This document shows positions 21,036 through 30,920 of a stretch of DNA of 64,000 nucleotides, piece after piece. The notes beneath the pieces were generated by a model, which worked only from the letters and a program-made list of their open reading frames with translations, ran no database searches and was not told where the DNA came from. This DNA is from Membranipora membranacea. Its lineage: Eukaryota; Bryozoa; Gymnolaemata; Cheilostomatida; Membraniporidae. The stretch is taken from NCBI GenBank assembly GCA_914767715.1, contig OU612069.1:27215387-27279386 (forward strand). The letters run 5' to 3'. A program made the translations under genes and the position numbers. Position 1 is the stretch's first letter, and each line of letters begins with the position of its first letter.

Positions 21036-22679
21036 CTAGTTCTCATTCAGACCCAGCCCTATTTCTCTCTCCATAACTATCAGTACAACGGTACTGATGA
21101 CGTTAATTCCTATTCCAGCGAAGTAATACTCAGCTGTGAAGGTCGCAATGGATATGTAAGTTACTGCTAAATTAACTAGTGCTGAGAGACCATCGACTAA
21201 GAAATACATACCCATAGCTGTGGCCTGCATCGAGCGAGGTGCAGACAATATAGTCAACTCATAACCTGTGAAATTAATAAAGTGTATTTGGTAATATAAT
21301 ATATATAATATATGATAATTTGTTGGTTACCTTATAACGAGTCCAATTCCCATTTTGCTAATTCCTATTCCAATCCATTGTTCTTTTATCACAGCCATGA
21401 ATACAAGTGGATTGAGCAAAAATGCATCAGAAACCATAGAAAAATAACCTGAGGCAAAAATCAGGATGCATCATCAAAGAAATTTCTGACTTAACTGATC
21501 AATAATTAACAAGCAACAGACAGGAAACAATAATTTATAGTTGGTTAATACAATGCCTGGGAAATTGGAAAACAAAGCATTGCGGCCAAATATTCCCTAG
21601 ACTTCCTGGTATAATACCACCTGTTATGTACCAACTGTAACAAGTTCTTGTGTATCCTGGTGTGGGCAGACAATGCTGGCTTACATAAGCTTAGAGTGAT
21701 TAAAGTAGTTTCAGCGGATAAAACGACTGCGACATATTTTTGTAATATACAATGGATATTTTATTGTTATTGCTTTATATAACATCTGGGTTGACTACAC
21801 CACTGATAATCACTATGTTTCCATTTGTGATTTGACACCTAAGCCTAACCGATGCATGAGATAAGCATAAAATTCAATTTTGGCATGTACCGATAGACAT
21901 CTCTTAATGCGAAACCATATACCGTTTCCATTCACAATCTTCATAAAAGCCTGCACACTTTGACTTCAATAGACATTGATGCGGGAGGCCTGGGTGTAAA
22001 TCCGGCAGCGGCTGATGTCTTTTCATGTTTTGTTCATGATGAAAATTGTTAGCATTAATCATTTGAAATGGGAGTGGATCAATCATTCGAAGGATGGGAA
22101 CATAGTAAATATAAGGCCAACAATCACATTTAGGTACACCTATAATCATTACGTGTGGTATTTTCTACAATACTTGTACAAGCTGTAACAGAACCAATTT
22201 TAAGTTTCCACTCTTCCACTAAAGAAAGTGAGTGGAGTTGGTACCACTTCCTAATTGGCACCTCGTTACACGTATAGACAAAAACCTACCTCACATCATC
22301 AGTGAAATGTTGTGAATCACAGGAGTAATTTCAAGGGCGGTAATGGCAGTCATAAATACAGTACAGAGTGACAAAACGCTAATACATAGCAATAGACAAC
22401 TACAGAATATTAGACAAACTAGAATATAAGAATGTAATGTTTTTACCTGCTGTGTATATGAGAGCGTTACTGACTCCATGAAACACCATTGTGAGTACTA
22501 GAGTCGTTACATCTGCCAGGCCTTCAAATATAAGAATATTCAAAAAAACATATGACTAAGTTCAAAGGTGAAATATCAGATAGACGGGGCAGTAGCCTGG
22601 CTAACTAGCGATGTAAACCATATTTGCCTCCACTGCATACTTGCCAAGTAATCTAAATACAAAATAGGGGGATTCCATT

Positions 22680-22850
22680 TTACGGCGATACTGCACCACA
22701 ACGTGGTGCTTCGAGGGTGCGAAGCACCCGAGTCACCCACCTGGGGGTTTGGGGGGCGGTGTGAGCCCCACAACCGGTACGGGGCGGAGCCCCGTCTGCA
22801 GAACCTCTGAGAGCGTTTCCAGCCACTAGGAAGGGCTAAAAAGGTATATT
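22680..22850. repeat. GC-rich island with stacked hairpins in an intron of copy B
   Basis: About 150 bp of strongly GC-rich sequence in AT-rich surroundings. It has nested short inverted repeats: GGGTGCGAAGCACCC, CGGGGCGGAGCCCCG and CACAACGTGGTG. It is absent from the matching intron of copy C, so it was probably inserted. Origin unknown. Confidence 0.6.
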
Positions 22851-22933
22851 TGACCCCAAATAATTTCATGTTTGTACTAGTACTAAAATATCAAACTGAG
22901 GTGAAATACACTTTAAGCAATTACAATCAATCC

Positions 22934-23036
22934 ATGGGCCCCTGGGACTCTTACTCACATGCCTTTACATTGTCAATGTCCAGTATCAAACACCCCATTG
23001 GCAATGTAGAGGCATGTAAGTCCCAGGGGCCTTTGC
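22934..23036. repeat. Foldback element, about 100 bp
   Basis: Left arm GGCCCCTGGGACT, CACATGCC and TACATTG recur inverted on the right as CAATGTA, GGCATGTAAGTCCCAGGGGCC. The long open frame across it is therefore not evidence for a gene. Confidence 0.75.
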
Positions 23037-23559
23037 CTGTCAAGACAGGCTACAAGTGCCCATGCATCATCACTGATCTGAAAATTTTCTCAGTCACAGA
23101 CAGTGAGAATCCAGTTAAGGTACTATATTTTTGTTTGACTAACATAAAATATGTTTCAAAGTCTTTGGTCCGAGCTTTGTTAAATTGTAGTGGACCTACC
23201 TTTGGAATTGTTTGGAAGGTTTCTATTTTCCTTCACTTAAATTTAACTTGAGTAGACTACTAAAAAATGTGTGATGTGAAAGGAAATGAAAACTAAAGGT
23301 ATGCACTTGACTAGCTACTTTATATTGTGACCAATGACTGTCAGTGTTGTGAGTTATGAGAGGATGCTATCGGTCATTTACAATAATAGGCTGAATCTTA
23401 ACAGAACAGGTAAATTTGTTAGGACTTTTGTTTTGAAATAGCTGTGATTGGTGCAGGGTTGAGATACAAGAACAGGTAGGTCAAAAAGAGAGACAGAAGG
23501 TAACCAATGAGAGAAGTTTGAAATAGAGCAGAGAAATGCGGCATTACTGTTAGATAGCA

Positions 23560-24860
23560 ATGGGGGGGGGGTATGGTATGAACATCGTTGAGACATGGGA
23601 TGGTGATGTGGATGCCATGCAATATGAGCAACTGAAACTTACGTTTGACAAACATTTTCCAAGCAGAGAAAACACAGTCACAACCAGACACAGGTTCTTG
23701 TGTATGGATAAGAATAGTGAGGAGGGATTAATCAACTATATAGAAAGGGTAGAAAGGAGGGTCATTACATGCAGATGGGCTGGATCGGAAGAAGAGATGA
23801 ACACCCTCATAATTATCAAAGGAATGCATGTAGATAAGATAAGAGGTGAGCTGCTGTAGAAAAAAGAGTTAACTTTAGCTAAGGTGAAAAACATGTGCAG
23901 AATCAGAATCAGCCCAGGCTGCGGCCAAAATTATAAGGTCAGTGGAATCTAAGCCTGTTTCAGGAGCTGACCTAGTTGAAGATAATCAGGAGTTGGTTGG
24001 TTGGTTGGTTTATTTTGTCACAAACATTAGGTATGCTGCGAGATTGAGTGTTTATACTGTTACATGAGTAGGGAATACCAAAAAGAAACATAAACTCAAC
24101 AGTTGGGAAAGAGCAGGCAGATATAGACAGGGTTGGAGCAAGTAATTTAAGTTCAGAATTCAGAGTTTGCAATGTTGGACATGTGGCTGTTACGGGGGTC
24201 ATGATTACAGATCGTGTGCGGAGAATGTGAGGTATGAGAATGGAGAGAAGAGTGGTCAAAGGGTGGCCCCGAAATGTTACTTGTGTGGAGAGCCTTCGAA
24301 CATAGCTAAATTCTGTCAAAATAGGTCTGCAGGCAGAGAAACAGGAAAGGGAAAGTTTAATGCCGTAGCAGGGTACTCCAGCGACGGATCGTTATGACTA
24401 GACGGAAGGAAGAAAGACAATGAATTTGAAATCAAGCTGAGATATTTTAAGAAGATTGTTAAATTCATTGTGGATACTGAATAGGACGTGACAGTAAGAA
24501 CATGGAGACGGCGCAGATGCTAGGATTAGATATGCGCCCGTCTAGACGTGATTTTAGAGGAGCAGGTGGGAGTAAATTAGAGATTTACTTTAAGGCTTAC
24601 CTTCCCCTTATCTCTTCATGGGGTCAAGAAGTAAGAGGTAAAGCATACATTCTAGAAGGGCACGTAACAACTAACTAGGAAAGCCAGAGATTTGTGAGTT
24701 CAAATTGGTGAAGACAATAAGGAGCATTAACAAAGAGGTTGAGTTAAAGCAGCCTAAGTTATCCGGTAGATTGGGAGTATCACCTGATGTGTTCAAGCTA
24801 AAGATCAAGGAGGGCGCAAATCCGGTGTGCCTGAACGTCCCACAAAGGTCACTTCTCTAT
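23560..24860 (+). mobile_element. Degenerate Ty3/Gypsy-type LTR retrotransposon (gag to start of pol)
   Basis: 23560-23859: gag-like frame (LTFDKHFPSRENTVTTRHRF, then CRWAGSEEEMNTLIIIKGMH). About 24170-24330: two zinc-knuckle-like Cys clusters (CWTCGCYGGHDYRSC; CYLCGEPSNIAKFC, where the usual His is Asn). About 24465: protease-like VDTE, then a stop where VDTGADVTV would be expected. 24705-24850: pre-RT segment KEGANPVCLNVPQR like the PR-x-VP region before gypsy RT. Frames are broken between blocks. No LTRs or RT palm found. Lies in an intron of copy B and is absent from copy C. Confidence 0.65.
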
Positions 24861-25159
24861 GAATGTTATTACCAACAACGACACCAATCACTTTTTTATC
24901 AACTTGATTATCAACCCTGTCTTGTCAATATCTTGCTATATGTCCGACACATAAACCAAGTCTGCACCATTTATTATCAGGACTAACAATATCTGGGCCA
25001 TCTGGATCTCAAAGAACACCAGGACTCTAAGCTGACCTGAAGGATAAGGACTCAATGCCAACTCTCTTATCATACAACAAATAATCTTTATACTGACTTC
25101 TGCCGAAACCTACTGATGAACACAAAACTCAGGATTATATATACAATCGACGGTACTGA

Positions 25160-25467
25160 TGATATGAACGTTGCTATTAGGACCCGGTCGACTGCAATTA
25201 TCAAGCAGAAGAAGAAGTAGCACAGACAAGGGCAATAGAGGCATTGAGAAACACAAGGCCGGAGAGCCCAATAGCTACAGGACAGAGACAGACAAACAAC
25301 TTGTGAGAAGGACGAGGAAACATTTAAGAATGTTGCTGAAGGATGACACAGAAGGTGGTGATGAGAGTCGAGGAGATATGGTCGACAACCGAGATCAAGT
25401 GAGAATTGAGATAGAATCCAACCCAACAGTTGCACCTATACTGGACACCTCAGCAAATCTCATGTAA
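25160..25467 (+). other. Possible tail of the LTR element, unassigned
   Basis: A 98-codon frame rich in Arg, Lys, Asp and Glu (KQLVRRTRKHLRMLLKDDTE) recalls basic C-terminal tails of gypsy integrases, but no integrase motif is seen, so the link rests on position only. Confidence 0.25.
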
Positions 25468-25539
25468 ACTGAAAACACAACACTAACCAGAATTGTTACC
25501 GATTTATTTACTCTTTTCAATAGAGCCCATGATATCGAT

Positions 25540-26310
25540 GTTATCTTTGCAATGCAGATACTACATGAGGTCGGAGTGAGTGAGTTTCGAGTTGCTCTCC
25601 TATTTAGCGACGGCTGGCCAGTAGAATGGAAGCGACTCAGATGGAGGGAAAGAAAATTAAACTTGGGCTATCTGGTTATTTTTGCTTTAATATTTATGAA
25701 CACTTGTTTTATTAATTATTAGACCAATTCTAATAGCTGTCACATATCATTTAGGAGTTGCCCCACCTCACTTAAAGTCAAGGCTACTCCCATTTTACAT
25801 GTCGTTGGAGTACAAAGGTATAAATTAGTCTTGTCATTCCGCCATGTGGCCGCGTGACAAGTCTAGGCATGAATAACATGACTCAGGCAAGGACCAGTCA
25901 GTCACATAGCGGCAAACAGATAGTGCAGACTTCTATCATATTTTGTTCTGAGGAATCATATTATACCTTGATACCAACTACATCATCATAATCATTTAAC
26001 CCAACTTATTATGGATCCTTAAAAAAAGAAAAATAAAGAAAAAATAGGACGCCACATAAAATAAAGGAGCACAAAAAGCAAAACTGAGTGAAGAAGGCAA
26101 GAGTGGGAAAGGAACTATACTTATGGCTGTTTACTGTACAACATGCATATTCGTGAGGATGGCTAGATTACCAATGTGAGGATTATATAACCTGTAGAGT
26201 CATCGCAGAGGCTGGCGGCTAGTAGAGAAGAAACTCCACAGGCAGGTTTTTACTGAGATATCGCTTGAGTTAGTCAGATATTTGTAAGAGTTTCATATAT
26301 AACACACTTA
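25540..26310. repeat. Intron segment shared by copies B and C
   Basis: Matches 54,810-55,590 nearly end to end (GGCTACTCCCATTT, ACATGTCGTTGGAG, CATGACTCAGGCAA in the same order). It marks the segmental duplication rather than a gene. An exon joining the 172- and 109-bp exons might hide here but could not be defined. Confidence 0.7.
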
Positions 26311-27719
26311 CTTGTGGATGTAACAGTGAAAACGCTGGAGGCAACAGAACAGATCTGCCCTGCCACTAGTCTGTGTAGTAATGATATTCTGAAGCGAGTT
26401 CTCCTGCTTATAATTTCGGTAACAGCGTATATTATCGGTATGAATAGAAGACTTGAGCCTTGTCCAATCACTGAATATTCCAGCTAAAACAAGATATATT
26501 TTAAAATCATAGAGCAACTTGCAGCACAGCAGTCCATAGAGATACTCAAATAATACAATTCTCAATATATGAAAAAAAGACATTATCAAAATGGATAAAA
26601 TGAGTTCATAGTTTACCTTGGTCCTAGAACAAGTCTGTTCCCTCTTCGTGGCGGAGTGTTATGGCACAAGTCTGGCATCGAGGCGTGGTGGCTTGATTAA
26701 TAGAGGGATCAAACTGGTTCTACCTTTGTCAATTGCACAAGCTAACACTTATAATGCTGTATTTACATAAAGCCACCCACCTGTTTATTTATGTTTGTGT
26801 AGTTTAGAGATACATAAGAACCATTGCCTGATGTAATGGGCTCTCCTATTGTACTGTTATAGATCTAAAATAAAAAGAAAATATTATCAACATTATTTCA
26901 AATATTTTACCAGTGATTGGTATTAAATTATTTGTCCCATCTTGCCACAATTTCGGTACTTTTGTAATGCGCATGTAAGCCCATTCTGATAGGCAACAGG
27001 AGTTGTCCTCTAACAAAGAGAGAATGTTAATATCTGTTATCAAGAATATTATTTCCTATAAAATGATTTTGGGCAAAATATGTAGAGTGCTTGTTGTGTC
27101 TGAATTCCCTTTCCTTCAAAAATCATTTCATAATCACAACGTTTCCATATGTCGAAATGACATCGGTTTGAGGGTTAATCGATACGTGGGATTAGCACTT
27201 AGGTTCCGCACTCATCGGTACGCATCTCTTCATTTGAATACAGGAACAGTTTTGATTCCTATTGACAATATAAGGTTTTTGGTCATTCGGTTGACCACTC
27301 ATTCGAAGCATGGGACCATAGTGATTGCTCCATGTGATGCAAATACACAGCCAAGTCAAACTTCATCGCCAGAAACGTGGCAAAAATTGAGGATTGTAAT
27401 GATTTATTTGTTTGAGTTTGAGTTGAGGGTTAATAGATCAATTGAGCGAATGCAAAGTAGCTGGAAACTTACATTCAAAGTAGCAGGTAAATTGAGTGAG
27501 TAAGAAGTCGGCATCAGACAGATGAGTACACAGAAAAACTTTCCTAGGTTAGCCCGCTCTTTTACTGAATTTTCAGGATAATCTCCTCCATTTCGTAAGA
27601 GGGCTACGGACAGAAATCCTTCCTCCTCTTTTCTGTGCCTGTTTGAATGATACAACATTCTGTTAGTTACATTTCATAATACTGTATTCCTAGAGCAAGT
27701 TTGATTGAAGTTGCCCGTG

Positions 27720-27727
27720 GTCCGGTC
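27720..27727. repeat. Left target-site duplication GTCCGGTC
   Basis: Eight bases directly repeated at 30,913-30,920 on the other side of the inverted-repeat element. Seven of eight match the GTCCGGAC consensus known for Drosophila P-element insertions. Confidence 0.8.
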
Positions 27728-28497
27728 CATAGACTTAATATACTACCTAGACAGGACAATGCTTATGCTTCACTGATCATAATGTGTCCCACTTAAATAG
27801 CACGACATGACGTAATTAGTTTGTGCTGTGAGGCATAGTTTACTATATGCCATTCAATGAAATAATGTGAAAAATCAAGGGACGCCGCGCATGATATCAG
27901 CTCTTGTCCGGCCCCTAATTATTTAAACACAGAGAAAATTTGTGAGTTTGTGTAAAAGACCGTTCCGCACGAGATGGTATAAAAATTGACTCCTTAGGCG
28001 AATCTAGAGCGAGAACAGACCTGATAAGTTACAATCATTAGCCAATAAATACTGAAACAAATACAGCCATCTACCACTACTATTCAAATGCACAGAATAC
28101 CCACAACACAGTATCACAAATATTTTGTTGGATGAGCCAGATCAAAGCACCACCACCATCATCATAGATTTTTGCATAAATATTCCTAGTCATGACTGAG
28201 CACAACCTGCTCAGCTTGGATACCTTGTTACAAGTTTTTACTGCAATTTTTTTGTCGCTTCATGAGGAAGAATAGATCTGTGCTGGAAATTGAGTATGCC
28301 AACTCCAGGTATGTATGTATGTATCATGAAGCTAGGGTACGTGGCAAATATATATATATATTAAGTCTATGGACATCTCTCATCAATGAAATAATATAGT
28401 AAATCAAGGCACGCAGGGTATAATACCAGCCAAATTATATTAGTTCTGTTTTAATTTATGAGATACAAATTATCAAAACAAATACAGCCCTGTACTG
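27728..28497 (+). repeat. Left long terminal inverted repeat of the P-like element
   Basis: Pairs with 30,141-30,912. Each arm is composite: an inverted copy of the terminus (TTAAGTCTATGG) occurs about 650 bp inside, at about 28,366-28,378, followed by a direct, diverged repeat of the outer subterminal block (CAATGAAATAAT, AATCAAGG). Confidence 0.85.
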
Positions 28498-28723
28498 AAA
28501 CAGAAGATGAAAGATACTATGTAAACAAAGTGGTTACTGGTTTTAATATTCATACTTCGTTGAGATTATTTATTTATATAACATGAACCTGCAGCCTGCT
28601 GTCTCATCTTCACAAGTAAGCCCAGCTGCAATTTTACTATCATCAGTTGCGAGATACAAGGCAAACATAGAAGTTCTGGATATAATACCCACGCCGCTCA
28701 GTTTATAGGAAAACTATTTTTAA

Positions 28724-29688
28724 ATGAGCCTACAGCCTGCTACCTCGTCTTCACAAGATGATAATCTGGCTGCCTCATCTTCACAAGATGATAATCTTGC
28801 TGCCTCATCTTCACAAGATGAAAATCCTGCTGCTACCACTTCACAAGATGATAAAGTAAGAAACAGCCCAGTGGTGGCTCTCATGTATGCATTGTCATAT
28901 TTCCGTCTTTATTGGATTGAATTTTTTGGCATAATTTCTGCTTGTCCCATCCATCTAAGATCTAAATCAATTAAATATTGTCCTATAATAATACCCACAT
29001 CCTTCTATACATGCACATAAATTTAAGGCTATAGACATAGTAAATAATAATCGATGGGTGTGATAAAATTTGAATGTAAGAAAAAAAAGGTGGAACGATA
29101 GTGATGGGGCGGGGGGGGGGGGGGGGGCTGGAGGGAAACTATTTGAGATGACAATTCTGATTTACTCCCGAAATATCTAACTCAGAACTGGCACAGCAGT
29201 CAAAAAGTGTGAGTAGACTTAATCGGTGATCTCGCAGATCTTTCTTGGCCATGCTGATGCTCCTATGAAATTGATTTTACAATTTCTGTTTATCATATCA
29301 AAAGCTGTAGTAGTTAAATGATAATTATTTGTATATGTTATCATTTGTGATGCTTTTAAAAAAGTCATCTAGAAACTGGTGTGCTGCCTACGGCTGTGGA
29401 AATACCCCGGCAGGAAATCCTAATTTAAGCTTCCACGCCTTCCCCAGAAATAACGAGGAGAGACTAAAGGTATGGGTTTCGGCCGTTAAACGCAAGAACT
29501 GGACTCCATCCAAATATGCTGTTCTATGTAGCGAACATTTGAAACGAGATACATTTAGAAGGCCTCCTGGTATGGGTGGGAGAGCTTTGCTCAAAAAGGA
29601 TGCTATCCCAACAATTTTCCAATCCTTCCAACACTATCTACAAACCCCTAAAAGTGAAGAGATATACGCTGGTCAGAATACACCATGA
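28724..29688 (+). CDS. THAP-domain protein encoded by the P-like element
   Basis: Exon 1 (28724-28855) encodes MSLQPATSSSQDDNLAASSS and further Ser/Gln/Asp repeats (a 30-bp tandem unit), and ends AAA before GTAAGA. Exon 2 from about 29,359 (after AAAAAAG) is in matching phase 0 and encodes a C2CH THAP domain: WCAAYGCGNTPAGNP, FHAFPRNNEERLKVW, CSEHLKRDTF and a final AIPTIF. Zinc ligands Cys, Cys, Cys and His and the conserved Trp, Phe and Pro are all there. After the domain only about 25 residues remain before the stop, so the product is a DNA-binding module without catalytic part. Alternatively exon 2 starts at its own ATG (29,329). By analogy with truncated KP protein of Drosophila it could bind element ends and repress; that is inference. 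Confidence 0.7.
28741..28856 (+). repeat. 30-bp tandem repeat in coding exon
   Basis: Four copies of a unit like GCCTCATCTTCACAAGATGA encode Ser-Ser-Gln-Asp-Asp repeats. A related, spliced-looking copy stands upstream at 28,595-28,620. Confidence 0.8.
29111..29127. repeat. Run of 17 G
   Basis: Uninterrupted G tract inside the P-like element core, just 5' of the THAP exon. Length is likely to be polymorphic or misassembled. Confidence 0.9.
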
Positions 29689-29774
29689 AACAACCAAACT
29701 CGCAGCAAACACTGGCAATAAGCGCTCCAAACTGAGCAGGCTTATTGTGTTCAGTGACTCAGTCATATCTAATT

Positions 29775-30060
29775 TTCAGCGATCGCTGATAGTGATAGTG
29801 TCTCGTTTGGAAATTTTGCAGCAATCACCGATAGTGGTAGTTTTCTAGTCTTTGACCCATCCGCAAAATTCAGTATAATCCCACAGTATATATTTTTTTT
29901 GATAAGTAGGTGTAAGAAGTGGTTAGCTTACATTGCTCTACTAATTTGATTAATTTTAACGTATACTGCAACCAGTCATATCTAACTTTGCAATGCTCGC
30001 TGATAGTGGTAGTATTTTTAATTTTTGTCGTGCCCACAACAGCAATAGTGGTAGCCGTTA
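29775..30060 (+). repeat. Short repeated motif GCTGATAGTGGTAGT
   Basis: Four variants, at about 29,783 (GCTGATAGTGATAGT), 29,826 (CCGATAGTGGTAGT), 29,998 (GCTGATAGTGGTAGT) and 30,043 (AGCAATAGTGGTAG), all in the same orientation between the THAP exon and the right inverted repeat. They could be internal transposase or THAP binding sites. Confidence 0.55.
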
Positions 30061-30140
30061 GCCTTGGTCGTGCCCTCATAAATTAGTATAATCCCGCAGT
30101 AACAGCCCTCTGTTTTGTCATGTAGTGATAAAAGTGATTA

Positions 30141-30912
30141 AGTACAGGGCTGTATTTGTTTTGATAATTTTTATGTCATAAATTAAAACAGATCTAATAT
30201 AATTTGGCTGGTATTATACCCTGCGTGTCTTGATTTACTATATTATTTCATGGATGAGAGATTACCAAAGACTTTATATATATATATATATATGTCACTT
30301 ACCCTAGCTTCATCATACATACATATCTGGAGTTGGCATACTCAATTTACAGCACAGATCTATTCTTCCTCATGAAGCGACAATAAAATTTGCAGTAAAA
30401 TCTTTTAACAAGGAATCCAAGCTGAGCAGGTTGTGCTCAGTCATGACTAGGAATATTTATGCAAACATCTATGATGATGGTGGTGGTGCTTTGATCTGGC
30501 TCATCCAACAAAATATTTGTGATACTGTGTTGTGGGTATTCTGTGCATTTGAATAGTAGTGGTAGAAGTGTTAAGAGTAGTCGGCTGTATTTGTTTCAAT
30601 ATTTATTGGCTAATGATTGTAACTTATCAGGTCTGTTCTCGCTTTGGATTCGCCTAAGGAGTCAATTTTTTATACCATATCGTGCGGAAAGGTCTTTTAC
30701 ATAAACTCACAAATTTTCTCTGTGTTTAAATAATTAGGGGCCGGACAAGAGCTGATATCATGCGCGGCGTCCCTTGATTCTTCACATTATTTCATTGAAT
30801 GGTATATAGTAAACTATGGCTCACAGCACAAACTAATTACGTCATGTCGTGCTATTTAAGTGGGACAGTATTGAATGCTATTGGCCTGTCTAGGTAGTAT
30901 ATTAAGTCTATG
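30141..30912 (-). repeat. Right long terminal inverted repeat of the P-like element
   Basis: Reverse complement of the left repeat from CAGGGCTGTATTTGTTTTGA to the terminal GTCTATG, with scattered substitutions and a (TA)n difference near 30,275. Confidence 0.85.
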
Positions 30913-30920
30913 GTCCGGTC
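30913..30920. repeat. Right target-site duplication GTCCGGTC
   Basis: Exact copy of 27,720-27,727. Confidence 0.8.

Larger units (their letters stand above)
27728..30912. mobile_element. P-element-like DNA transposon with about 770-bp terminal inverted repeats
   Basis: Ends CATAGACTTAATATAC and GTATATTAAGTCTATG are exact inverted copies, and the inverted similarity continues to about 28,497 on the left and 30,141 on the right. The 8-bp flanking duplication is GTCCGGTC. The 1.64-kb core has a low-complexity exon (28,724-28,855) and a THAP-domain exon (29,350-29,688), but no RNase H-like or GTP-binding transposase part. The THAP domain, ends beginning CA, 8-bp duplication and target sequence together fit the P superfamily; repeats this long are unlike the 31-bp repeats of Drosophila P. 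It interrupts an intron of copy B and is absent from copy C, so it entered after the duplication. Confidence 0.75.

Noticed and set aside
22850-23251. 133-codon open frame
   Set aside because: It spans a foldback element whose two arms produce unrelated text; no conserved motif and no splice context.
23378-23735. Minus-strand open frames opposite the gag-like region
   Set aside because: The plus strand carries the gag-like motifs; the minus frames are shadows.
25540-25665. Death-domain-like segment around PVEWKRL
   Set aside because: The same DNA occurs in noncoding intron positions of both SLC15 copies, frames are broken and no six-helix pattern could be followed.
28724-30912. Kolobok assignment of the THAP element
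   Set aside because: Kolobok elements also have THAP domains but duplicate TTAA; here the flanks show an 8-bp GTCCGGTC duplication.
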